A DNA stretch of 64,000 bases. Origin: Phoebastria nigripes. Its lineage: Eukaryota > Chordata > Aves > Procellariiformes > Diomedeidae. Position 1 is the first letter of the stretch, and each line of letters opens with the position of its first letter. The notes under the pieces were generated by a model that ran no database searches, was not told the origin of the DNA, and was given only the letters and a program-made list of their open reading frames with translations. Positions 1 through 11,195 of this stretch are shown one piece after another. Position numbers and translations under genes: made by a program. The stretch lies in contig JAYKAV010003110.1 of NCBI GenBank assembly GCA_035582835.1, positions 1,083,713-1,147,712 on the forward strand. The letters run 5' to 3'.

Positions 1-3000
1 TAGATGATCAAACTTTAGTTGCTTATTTTTATTCATGTGTATCAAATACATCCCATGTAAAATCCTATTTCCAGGAATAATACTCCGGTTGTCTCATAGT
101 ACTTAATTGTGAAAGCCCAAGGTCAGATTTTCCACCTAAGCAGTTATGCTTTTGTATGTTCGTTGGTGTTGCTGGAGGATATTACTCTGATATCTTAATA
201 GTGAGAGCACAGCAGATGGGCACTGAGGCTTTGAATCAGATTTCTGTTACCTACCATTTATGCCATTTATTTCATTTTAAACCCCCATCCAAGAATGGTT
301 GCCATGTTGAAATGAAACTTACTTTTTTGTTGCTGTCTTTAGTAAATCATGTTTTTTAAGACATGCTGTAACACAGTAAATAAATTATGCAATAATATGT
401 TTATTACAAGAGAGGGACTATTTGCTTTTGTAAATGTCAATTGCACCCAATACTGCCTCTCTTTTAAAAAAAGAGTAAAATATTTTTGCTGTTATTGAAT
501 GTTGTATGTCTAATTGGTGACAGGCTTTGTCCTCAAATTAATGCTCGGCTCCAGTTATAATATCATTATGTCATAACAGTGAAAAATTCTGATTAAGATG
601 ATCTGTTTGCCAGGAAAAAGTTTAGTATATCAATTAATCTGTTTTATCAGGGGGTGTATTCTTTTCCCCAGCCCCTATCTCCTGATTAGAGCCTGAATGA
701 TGAGAAAAACATCACAGATGCATGCTGCATTGGACAAAGAACACATGCATGCATTTAAATCATGTATATCTTACTTTTTACTGATGTAATTGTGAAATAT
801 GTTCTTTTTGCATTCATAATTAGGGGGTGGAACAGATGGTGAAGGCTTAGTTTAAAATAATCTGTCATTAAAATAACCTAGCCTACTGGTAATTCTTCAC
901 TCTAACTGGAGTTTAGGTCAGGGTAACAGGGGTTTTTGCAGCATTGGAATACACTAGAAAGAATTAGGGACTTCATGGATAGTAAGAAATATGAGGATAT
1001 TCTCCAGAAGGACACTGTAGTAAGACTCCAGTGAATTAAATTTGCCTGTAGTGGGAATATGCAAAGATGGCTGGGACAAAATTCCTCTGACAAATATAAA
1101 TCCATTTAGTACGATGCATTATACATTAGTGCATATTCGGTCAAAGTGGTACAGTGGGTTTCATATCCTGAGAGGAAATAAACTCACTATTCTACAAATA
1201 CTGTAAGAGGCACTTAGTATTTTGGGTTAAAAACCTGTGCTTTACGTTTTCATATTATTCTGATATCAGAGGATATAAAGTATAATTATTGGCATTATTA
1301 TTCAGAGGTGCTGTAGCTAGAGACTAGAGTCTCACTTCCTTCGTGTCTGCCACATTGACTTGCTGGTATGTGACAAAGGAAATCTTGTATCAGTCCTGTC
1401 TGGCTAGTTTAGAACAGTTTTCAGGAATAAGAAAACTGGCTCAATAAATCAGATACTTGCATGTCTTTAAAGCGTTTATTTTAGTGTTTCCTCTAAGATT
1501 TCATTCTCTAACAGCTTTGAAGAAAGCATACAGATTTCAGCATGGTATTACGATAAATCTTCTCGAGGAGGGCCAAGCATTAACATTTGTGTGGGTTCTT
1601 TTTCATCTTAATCCAACCTTGGTTAATAATCAGAAAATTCTACATAGTGGTTAAGAAGATGTAATTAACCCTTTGACCCCAGAATCTTAATTGGTGCCTG
1701 TTGAAAACAGTGGGGCAGTTAAAAAAAAAAATTAAAAAGTAGCCTGTGGTGATTGAAACAGCATAATACATAATGGTTTTCTGAAATCAAAAGTACTAGG
1801 GAACTTCAGCTTTAATCACATTTTGCATAAAACCAGTAAGTGTAGGTTTAAACAAGAAGTTGCCAGTCTTCCTTAAATTGGATTGTGCTCAAAATTGGCA
1901 TTTGGGATCACCCTGACCCTTTTTCAGCTGCCACACTAGATGGGATAGGACTGAGTTTATGACAGTCAATTTATAGAAATAAAAAAGAAATTAACTCAAG
2001 AATATTTTCCTAACAGAAGATGCTCTACCTTTATATTCATGGCCTCTGCTTCAATGAAAATAGGACATTTTATAAAAAAACAGTTACCTTTGCAGGCCCT
2101 AGTTCTATATTATAGTTGATGATAACTGTGGAATGTCTGAAACAGGATCCTATCTGCCTTTGAACTACAGTGAAACTATTCAGAAATTCTGGCTGGAAAT
2201 TACACTGTGGCGCTCATTTTAAAAGAGAGATTTGAAAGCTGACTAAATCCAGTACCCTTCTCGCATTTGTTGTGTCCTTAGTGATACACAGGTAATATGA
2301 ATAATACTTTCAGAGATTTCTCATTAAAACAAAATTGTTTGTAAATAGGTAGTATACAATGGTATCACATACTCTTCTCCAGTATATAACATAACCTCTG
2401 TTATGTTGCCTGCCACCTTCTCTGAAGTCTGCTGCTCTCCTGGCATGCACAAAGGACATACGCTTTATGAAAAATTGAAAAATTTCAACACGCATTACTT
2501 AAATAATAAATATTCATAAATAATACCTATGAATAACAAATGAGACAGTCCTTCAGAACTACTGTTTGACCTGTATAAGGAACAACAACATTGTCACAAA
2601 AGTGGTCCATCTCAGCCCTTTCATACTGGTGGGAGGAACTGCCTTGCATTGGAAGGTGGCTATTTCTTCCCCTATTTTTATTGTCATTTTTCTTAGGTAT
2701 TAGGACTTGAGCTTAGTACTTGGGGCCTTTGTTCTATGTCTTTGTAGTTTGGGCATGGAAGTAGTTAGCTGTTCCATTAGCTATTAATCAGTGGGTTTTT
2801 CAAAATAAGATTAAATAAACTTTCTGATTTTGCTCTGTTGAACAAAATGTTGAATTCGATCAGTATTTGTACCCAAGCATAACTTCAGGGAGGAAGGAAA
2901 GGAAATGGAGAAAGAAGGACTGACCACGACTTAGAAGTCTCAGTTGGCATAATGAAATAATTTTATGGCGTGGGAAGTGACTAATCACGCAAGAAGCCAA

Positions 3001-5348
3001 AGGAGTTGTGGGTATGCTGCATTGGCCCTGCCAGTCCATCAGTGGTGCCTCCTTAGTACCTCCCTTGTAAAACTCGGAGGCAAAAGTAAGGAAAAGTCTC
3101 CCAGAAAGAAAGAGAAGAAAAGGGTAAAGAATTAAAACTGTTTAACTGAAAGGAGAGTTTCAGAGACGATGGCATGGAAAAGTAGCAAGTGCTTAAGATT
3201 TCTAACACTTCTCACCGTAACACTCTTCCCTTGCTGATGACTTTCCAAACCTTAGCCATGAAGGTTGAAATTTCTTTGTACAGTTGTGTCGACCAGAGAT
3301 CATTTTATTTATTCATATTTTTCCAGCAAAACTGTTTTCAGCCAATTCCAAGACAACACTGAGGAAAACATTTCTGGCTAATCAGTACTAAAAGCTTTCT
3401 TCAAACTTTTGTTTCATTAAGAAGCCTGAATTCCTAAATAAGATGATGCATAAAAAAGAAGCAGGAAAGCCATCAGTGACTCAGAGAATTATTTTTTTCT
3501 GTTCTTGCAAAACTCTATCCAGATATGCCAGATAATTCCACAGTATGCAGTGTACTAAACAGAACAGATCATAAATGTGCTCTAACTGTACGTAACTCTC
3601 TCGAGTAAAAGAGCAAGGGGACCACGCTAAAGGCCTGGAAATGTAAAAAACTGAGAAGAGGAAGGTTGCTTTTATATGATACACAAATAACCTGTGAAAC
3701 TTCTTTCCTCAAGATATCATTGAGCCAAGAACATAACAGGATTCCAAAAAAGAAAAAAAAGCCTTGAGCACACTAGTTGTAAAAAATAATTGTAAGGAAT
3801 ATCAGATAACATGGTCATGCCAACTAGTAACAACCTGAGGTTAGAAAGAAACTTCTAGTAGGCTTGTCATTACCTACATAACCATTATGTAAATTGCAAA
3901 CACTGTTCTGAAGCATCTAGGTACATGCTGTCAGACCCAGAAAAAACTGACCACTGGAGGTAGGCTGTTAGTCTGATTCAGTATGGCAATTTATTGTTGG
4001 TTGTGGAGAATGGCATTCTCGCAAGAACATATATAGGTGGCCAGGGAATTAGGGTGACAGTTCTCAGTTTTATTTGTACCAGAGGATTAAACCAATTTCC
4101 TCAAAGGAACATGGGACAGAGCATCAGGAAAACTTAAACCAAGACCTTTAAAGATTTACTCTTCTGATCTTTCTGTGACGGGGAAAGTGGATAGTAGCAA
4201 AAGAAATGATACATAGTGGAGGAGATCAAATGTGTAAAGGTTTTGATTGTCCTTGTATGGATCTAAGTTTGAACTTCACTGTTCCAAATTTTCCACCTGT
4301 TATTGATGTTAAAATTCAAGGAACTGATGTTAATCATTTGAAAAGAAATGATGATGATTTATAAGAGGCCATAAATGGCTTGCATAATATAAATGTTTTT
4401 ACATGAAGGAAATCTGTGCAGATTTACATTTTTATTAATTCATAAATATAAATTAAAGTCTTTCTTTAATGCAGTGTCTTTAGTGAGGGTTTGTTTTCCA
4501 ATATGTGGTTTACTCTTTTTAGAAAACACAGATTTTTGAACTAATTCCACCACCTACTACATCAGAGAGGGGTGAACACTTGCCAAAGACAGCTTCTGAC
4601 CAGCAGCGTGTTAGAAATTAATCAAGAAGCAGAAGAATAAAAAAACGAAAAACCCTCAGAAATCACTGTTCTGTATTTGAAAAGGAGTGAAATGATTACA
4701 TGACTTTCTCATCATATATTTCCGTCAAATTTATGTGCATCTCTTTTTTTTTTCTTCCAAAACCAGGTTGATCTCTCAAATGCTACAGTTACATTTTTAC
4801 TTTACACATACCTTTATCCCAAGGGGATATTTGGAATGGGATTTTTTGGGATTGTTTCTCGTTCATCCCAACATTTGGGGTGTTTCTTATTTTCTGAGTT
4901 GTTTTAGCATTTCTAATTTCTGAAATTTTGTGATTTCATTTTTGCAATAGTGAATGCTTGTTTGCCAATAATCAGCCTCATAAAAAGCATAAAAGCAAAG
5001 GCACATATAGTATATGTAAGGCAGTTTCTTCCTAGTGAAGATTTGCTCTTATTCCTAGAGGTATATTTCCATCTTGATGTGCGATGATATACTCCGTGTG
5101 TCAGTTTAGAATATAGTCCTTTGTTTATTAACTGCACTCATGTTTCAAAATCTGTGTAGTCGTATTTGATTTTTGCAGTTGCAATGGAAACCACATCCAA
5201 AGACTTGAACCTGTCAAAATAAAATCTGATCTAGCGTTTTACACCAAAGGGATGAAATTCGTAACATTTCTATAGACCTAAGCTGTAAACATATTTGACA
5301 GTAATCTGCTGATTGGCTTTGTTTGTTGTCTCACAAAAGGAAAATGGT

Positions 5349-5380
5349 GGGGGGGGGGTGTGCATGCGCACGTGTGTGTA
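5349..5380. repeat. G10 run followed by 22-base alternating purine-pyrimidine tract
   Basis: Ten consecutive G (5349-5358) run into a strict pyrimidine-purine alternation from 5359 to 5380 that mixes TG, CA and CG steps and contains the palindromic core TGCATGCGCA. Such tracts can adopt Z-DNA. This one lies about 500 bases upstream of the exon. A plain low-complexity tract is equally possible. Confidence 0.7.
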
Positions 5381-5840
5381 ATCCTCAATTAATTAACAAA
5401 TTATTGAGGTCCATAGTGGTTTGAGTGATGGTAGGATTTTATTTTCTCTTTTTCAGTTTTTGGAAGTGGAAATTCTCTGCTTTGATTCTGGGGTATGGGG
5501 GGGAACTTCTTACATACCATTTGATTGGAAGGTTATTTGTTTTCCTTATTTATTTCTTCCTGTAAAAAATTGAAGAACATTTTATTTTTCTATATTTCTT
5601 CTGTCATGCAAATGAGATAAATTTTATACAGTATATGGCAGATGTAACCATGACAATAAGTCCTTGAACTTTGGAATATACTCATATGCTGTTTGTTAAT
5701 ATGTAGACAGAATATAAAGAAATTGTCTTAAGGATTGAAATTAAAAACACTCTCATAGAAATCAGAACATTCTCCTCAGTTTGTTCTATGATGCCTTTGT
5801 TTGAATCTATTTCTATCTGGAATTTAGAATTTTTTATTAA

Positions 5841-5874
5841 TCTATTCACTTTTTTTTTTTTCCTTACTCTGTAG
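5841..5874 (+). promoter_or_regulatory. Splice acceptor and polypyrimidine tract of the PAS-A exon
   Basis: A long T-rich tract including an uninterrupted T run at about 5850-5861, then CCTTACTCTGTAG ending at 5874, directly precedes the coding frame. This is a strong U2-type acceptor. Its place at the exact start of the conserved residues fixes the exon boundary. Confidence 0.85.
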
Positions 5875-5964
5875 TCCCTGGATGGATTTGTATTTGCACT
5901 AAATCAAGAAGGAAAATTTTTGTACATTTCAGAAACTGTCTCCATCTATTTAGGCCTGTCCCAA
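5875..5964 (+). CDS. NPAS3: Internal exon of NPAS3 (bHLH-PAS transcription factor), first half of PAS-A
   Basis: Ninety bases read as exactly 30 codons starting [13 protein letters not shown] and ending [14 protein letters not shown]. This is the N-terminal part of the PAS-A fold, the dimerisation module of neuronal bHLH-PAS factors that pair with ARNT-type partners and act in the nucleus. The exon is preceded by a T-rich tract (5841-5870) and TAG (5872-5874), and followed by GTAAGT (5965-5970), a perfect donor match. Both ends fall on codon boundaries (phase 0/0), so skipping it would keep frame but remove the first PAS-A strands. The exons expected on either side (bHLH upstream, the VELTG part of PAS-A downstream) are not in the window. 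From memory NPAS1 has the same 30 residues and SIM proteins differ at several. NPAS3 is preferred because of the AT-rich, intron-dominated setting. No frameshift or stop is present. Confidence 0.9.
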
Positions 5965-5970
5965 GTAAGT
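5965..5970 (+). promoter_or_regulatory. Splice donor of the PAS-A exon (GTAAGT)
   Basis: GTAAGT follows the last codon (CAA, Gln) and matches the vertebrate U1 donor consensus at all six intronic positions. The exon's last base is A rather than the usual G, which the ideal intronic part may offset. Confidence 0.88.
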
Positions 5971-8329
5971 ACATGCTTTTGATTCTAGAACATAATTGTG
6001 TATGATGTGTTCTTCTGTTTATCATTCTTACAGAAATAATAATTTGGTTTCTGTGTTTTGTGTGGATTATTGAATTAGTTATTTAAAGTTGCATTTGGTT
6101 CATCCTGAGAAGTAATTGAAAAACATATCTATCAGTATTGGCTGTTGAGATAAGACAAACTTGTGCCTGAAAACTTTTTGCCGTGAAGGATCATTATTAA
6201 TTTATTGAGAATAAATGAAGTTTCTTTTCTCAGTTGTTTTGAACTTTATACCTCTATACCTGATAGGAAAGGGACACACTAATAGTACTTCCCTTGTGTC
6301 CTATTACTGGATGTTTATGGAGTACCCTGCATTATCCAGGGAGCTGACACGATGACAGGGAGTCATTTGGAGTCAAGAAGTGCTGAAAGAGACCATTAAA
6401 ATGTCTTGCAGGGAGGGTTCCAACAAGGACACATTTTGCTGCTTTCACAAATGCTCACTAATATGAAAAGACAAAGTTATAAAATATAATAGTTTTTTTT
6501 TTTTTCATTTAATTGCTGACAACTGTTTTTCGAAGATTAAAAGGCAGGAAAAAAGTGGGGGGAAAGTTCCTTGTTGGTGCTTATTCCTAATCCTGCAGCA
6601 TTCAGAAATGTTTAGGAAGGATAGCTTCTTTCTGCTTGTGCTTAGAAATGCAGCATAAAGATTTTGCATGGTGATTTTCAGAGTACTTCTATGGCAGTCA
6701 CCCTGATGAGAAAAAGAAAAACTGAGATAATAGTTATTTCAGCTCCTTTAAATTGGGACCCATGCTGCTACGAGGAGGCAACTATTAGCACTAGCAACTG
6801 TCAGTTTTGCTGTACCCCAACAACAATGAAATCGGGAATTTTAACATTTGGTGCAGAAAAAGACTAATTTTAAATATTATCTGGTGAGAATCCGAATAGA
6901 GGTTCATTAACTCCTCAGAGAACATGCAAGCAATTGACTGTAATATGTTCAGTAATTGTTATTTTGTGCTGGCATTAGCAAACCAAATGATAGAAATGGA
7001 AACAGAGCTGTTTCTAACTCATATCAGTATTCTTGTCTCTTGTTAAAGTCCCTGGTTTTGTAATAGACTTTAATCCCTGCCTTAATCTGTTTGGGAGTTA
7101 GTATCAAGAATCTCAAATTTTGAAATTGGTGCGCCACCATGTTGCTAATATAGTAAAGAATCGGAACTTTAATGTTTATTATTGTCTTATGCTCAAATTA
7201 ATCTGTTTTATGCATAGTATCCAAAGAAGTTTAATAAGCCAGTAAAGAAGAAGGATGGATAATTAGTTTGAGCAGGTAAATGCTAATTAGGAAACTCCTG
7301 AAAGGCATCCATTATACACCAGCTTAAAACAAATTTTACAGCCCTGGTTAGTGGTGTAATCCAAATTCTGTCAAGGCAACTGCATTTTCTGTAATTGAGA
7401 TGTGTATGTTTGCTTTGCATAACAGATGGCTCTGTATGCTTAGACTGATAGCTAGGAAAATAATAATTGCATTATTCTGGCCAAAAGAATATTAGCTCTT
7501 GGGTTTTGGCCATTTCAGTCAGTCCTCCTGCCAGCACAGCATATGCACATATATGGATTGGATTTTCAAGGAAATTGATGCATCTGGAATAGTGTGGCCA
7601 TCTGAAATATCATCTGTTCAAGAAAAATTTGGCTTTAACCCTATGCTAGTCTCTTGTTAAAAGCATTTTCTGCCACTGTCTTTTTAACTATAGGAGTTGG
7701 TAAATCTTTCCTTACTCTGAACTTACATCATGTTGTTAAGACTTTATACTTCATCTTGATCCCCATATACATTTCAAGCAAGGGTTCAGATAAATAAAGT
7801 TAATTGTTGTTGCATGTTAGAGTATTTGATATATCAGGACGAGCATTTCCTTGCGTTCACTACTGAAAGTATTGATGGAAAAACTACCAAAAATCAGAAC
7901 CAGGACTGTGGATTTTAATACAATAATAGATGAAATCTACTGAGATCTAATAAAATATCTGTGATTTTTGCTGTTTCTCTCTTCTGTCTTTATGGAGACA
8001 TTTTGTATTTCTCAGACCTACTGTATTTATATTTTTAATATGTTGTTCTCTTGTATGCTGGTTTTGGCTGGGGTAGCGTTAATTTTCTTCATAGTAGCCA
8101 GTATGGGGCTATGTTTTGGATTTGTGCTGGAAACAGTGTTGATAATACAGGGATGTTTTCGTTACTGCTGAGCAGTGCTTACACAGAGTCAAGGCCTTTT
8201 CTGCTTCTCACACCACCCCACCAGCGAGTAGGCTGGGGGTGCACAAGAAGCTGGGAGGGGACACAGCTGGGACAGCTGACCCCAACTGACCAAAGGGATA
8301 TTCCACACCGTATGACATCATGCTCAACA

Positions 8330-8335
8330 TATAAA
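8330..8335 (+). promoter_or_regulatory. TATA box of the solo LTR
   Basis: TATAAA ten bases after a CRE-like TGACATCA (8313-8320) is the U3 core promoter of the LTR. It faces the same way as the host gene, so it could start a sense intronic transcript. Confidence 0.6.
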
Positions 8336-8517
8336 GCTGGGGGAAGAAGGAGGAAGGGGGGGGGCGTTCGGAGTGATGGCGTTTGTCTTCCCAAGTAACC
8401 GTTACGCCTGATGGAGCCCTGCTTTCCTGGAGGTGGCTGAACACCTGCCTGCCGATGGGAAGTAGTGAATGAATTCCTTGTTTTGCTTTGCTTGTGCACG
8501 TGGCTTTTGCTTTACCT

Positions 8518-8523
8518 ATTAAA
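8518..8523 (+). terminator. LTR polyadenylation signal ATTAAA, sense to host gene
   Basis: ATTAAA at 8518-8523 is followed by ACTGTCTTTATCTC and then T-rich sequence, the R/U5 arrangement of this LTR family. Because it is in sense within an NPAS3 intron it is a potential premature poly(A) site. Whether it is used cannot be told from sequence. Confidence 0.5.
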
Positions 8524-9412
8524 CTGTCTTTATCTCAGCCTATGAGTTTTCTCACTTTTACTCTTCCGATTCTCTCCCCTATCCCACCAGGAGGGAGGGA
8601 GCGAGCGGCTGTGTGGTGCTTAGTTGCCAGCTGCAGTTAAACCACGACGTCTTGGTATAATATAGCTAGGTCTCTTAATAATGACAAAAGAAATGCTGTA
8701 GCTACTTGTTACTAAATCACTATTCAAAGTTTATTTGTTACAAAAAATATTAGCAAGAATTTCCATAAAACCATTTCTCAAACTATACATGGAAATGCTA
8801 CAACAATCTTAAAATACTTATGAATTCTGAATTTCTGGAATGGTGCTATGTGGTACATATGGTGTTGCATTTCTTGCACTGCAGGTAAGCATTGATAGGT
8901 CCCTATCCTGATACTCCCCAACTATGTATTTATATAGAACCTCCAGGTAATTTTGCACTTCAGAAAGTCTGGATGTACATTATAAGCATTTTTATTTTAA
9001 TCACCTTCTTCAAGTGCTGACTTTGGAGCCTTACTTTCTAGTCAAATGACTTCTTAGAGATTTCATCCTTGTTGGGTTGGGTTTTTTTTCTTTTTTTAAC
9101 TAGTATGCATGGAAATAATGTACAATATATTTTGTATTTGCAAAGCAAAATCTCATGTCTCTTAGCTAAAGGAAAATCGTCCTTGTACCGAATCTCAGCA
9201 GGTGAAAACAGTTTTTCACGGAACCTGATTCTTCTCTTTTCTGAACATTGAGAGCCAGTGGTACAAAGCAAATGGATGCTGATGTTCTAAGATAGCTGCA
9301 GGGCCAATAGTAAAGAAATCTGATAAAACAGTATCTTGGGAGGTAGCCTGGCAATGATGGTAATAAAGTTACTCCTGGCAAAAATAACAGTATATTTGAA
9401 CAGTAAACAAAA

Positions 9413-9466
9413 ATTACAATAAATACTCTTTTGACATTACAATAAATACTCTTTTGACATTACAAT
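9413..9466. repeat. Tandem duplication of a 23-bp unit
   Basis: The unit ATTACAATAAATACTCTTTT plus GAC occurs perfectly at 9413-9435 and 9436-9458, followed by the start of a third copy (ATTACAAT) at 9459-9466. Perfect identity suggests a recent slippage or duplication event. Confidence 0.9.
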
Positions 9467-11157
9467 GAATTTACCTTGCATGTAGACACCCATAGATATA
9501 TATGTTTTGAACACTTTATCTTCCAGCTAATGCTAACCAAGAATTTTAAGGTAGTTTGGCAGACGTGGATTTTAGAGCACACCATGGAATTGCAATCAGA
9601 GCAGTTTCAGAGAACACAGATGCATTTCAAAGTAGAGGGAAAGACACAAAGTTAGCTGAAAATAATGAGTGAGAGAAGGAAGAGAATAAAAGCAACAGAA
9701 ATGGGCCAAAATCTCCCAGTTATGTCCTTAGTCTGTATAACTTGCCATAGCTCAATTATACTTGAGGCAAGCTGAAATAGTGCAACATACTTTCCAGTAT
9801 TCAGTCGTTTCAGGAACTGTAGTATTTGCTGGAAGACCCAGACATGTCTAGAAATGTGCAGTACAGCCAGGATTTCTTCCATGGGCTGGACAACATGACC
9901 TGTGATGGTGTAAGCTTACCCTTTTTGCCAATACAAACAGCTTTTTACACTGCATCTGTGTAGTGGTGTAAAAATGTTTTGTCTTCATATATATCTGTTG
10001 TCTGACATTTTCAAGTCAGCAGGTAATTTTTGATATCAGGGTAACTGCCATCTTTTTGAATACCCAGTCCCTGATTTCCTTTTAGAAATCAAATGAGATT
10101 TCAAAAGTAGATGGCTAAAATAAGTCACCGTATCTGGACGTTGAAGAGGCACTCGAATCACTCCTTCAGGCACTTAGAAGTCAATACCAGTGCTTACCTA
10201 GGAGATTTCCATTCTTTTGCAAAGTTTCTGTGTTTGAGACTTAGGCCAAAAATATGCTGAAACACAAACAGTAACAAATAGGGAGAAATATCTATCCAGA
10301 ACGAAGGATAAAATTGTCAGACATAAGAGGTTTCAGCGTCAGTAGAACATATTATGGGCTGATAAGCTGGCTAGGATACTTTTGCTTTCAGGAAAAAAGT
10401 TCTTAATCACCTCTCACCAACAGTTGTACTCAACAAGGATATTATGCATTGCTTCCCCTCTGTGAGGTCCACACCTTAAAGTAAAATATTTTCTACCTTT
10501 GCTCCTACTTGTCCAGGACACAGACCAGGTTTGCAAATTGGCCTGTTGAAAAGAGCTCACTAAAAAGGAGCAGTGCAGCTGCAAGCATAATAGGAGATAA
10601 TAGAGATGAAGAAGGAAAAAAAAAGAGTAAATTGTTGAGATTTTGTCCTTTTTAAAACAAAGCAGGCAAAACCAACAGGTATATTACATGTGTACTGCGT
10701 TATTAGTAGCATAACCTATCTCCTTATTTTGGCTTTCTGTGCATTTGTTCTATAAAATGGCAAATAAAATTATAGCTACAGCACACAAGTACAAGGTCAA
10801 ATAAATGACAGTACTCAGTCTATTTGCGAAGCTATTCTGAAAAGGAACCATGGTGCCAAATGTGGTTTATTTGAATAATAAAGAAGAATTAGATTCCCCT
10901 GATAACTTGGCTGAGGGCCAATAAATCACTGGAGGTTAAGAATGCTTTGCAACTGCCATGTATTTCTTTTGCTTTTACAAAGCACAAACCTCAACTACTA
11001 TGCTTTACCTGTTTTTCAGTGCAAATCAAGCTGAGGTTAGTAGATGGTTAAAGGATTGCTTTTGTGCTCTGTTTGCTTAAAGAATAACATAAAGCAATCC
11101 TGACGTTTGCATTCATTCTGTAAGTTCTACCTTATTTTCCCCCTGTACCATTATCTA

Positions 11158-11161
<4 letters not shown>

Positions 11162-11190
<29 letters not shown>
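11162..11190. repeat. (AT)n microsatellite
   Basis: Twenty-nine bases of uninterrupted AT alternation flanked by unique sequence. It can form cruciform or hairpin structures and is likely length-polymorphic. Confidence 0.95.

Positions 11191-11195
<5 letters not shown>

Larger units (their letters stand above)
1..5874 (+). other. NPAS3: NPAS3 intron upstream of the PAS-A exon (3' part)
   Basis: AT-rich intronic sequence running to the acceptor. The open frames here are at most about 75 codons, lie on both strands and resemble no family I know. No recognisable LTR or CR1 copy was found. Notable items are the G-run with alternating purine-pyrimidine tract at 5349-5380 and scattered short A and T runs. 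The exon encoding the region between bHLH and PAS-A is not visible, so the intron begins outside the window. Confidence 0.75.
8052..8649 (+). mobile_element. Solo LTR of an avian ERVL-like endogenous retrovirus
   Basis: About 600 bases that I recognise as a common bird LTR. It starts TGTATGCTGG followed by GTTTTGGCTGGGGTAG and ends near GTTAAACCACGACG, with the expected terminal CA mutated to CG. Promoter and polyadenylation parts are in sense with the host gene: a one-off CRE/AP-1-like TGACATCA (8313-8320), TATAAA (8330-8335) and poly(A) signal ATTAAA (8518-8523), followed by the family's ACTGTCTTTATCTC and the GC-rich GAGCGAGCGGCTGTGTGG near the 3' end. No gag, pol or env lies beside it and no second LTR is near, so it is the product of LTR-LTR recombination. 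A clear target duplication is not resolved: TCTCT before and TCTTG after agree only in part. The family name is from memory and should be checked against Repbase/Dfam avian LTRs. Confidence 0.88.

Noticed and set aside
8051..8499. Open frames of 78-115 codons on both strands
   Set aside because: They lie inside the non-coding solo LTR, whose higher GC content gives long chance frames.
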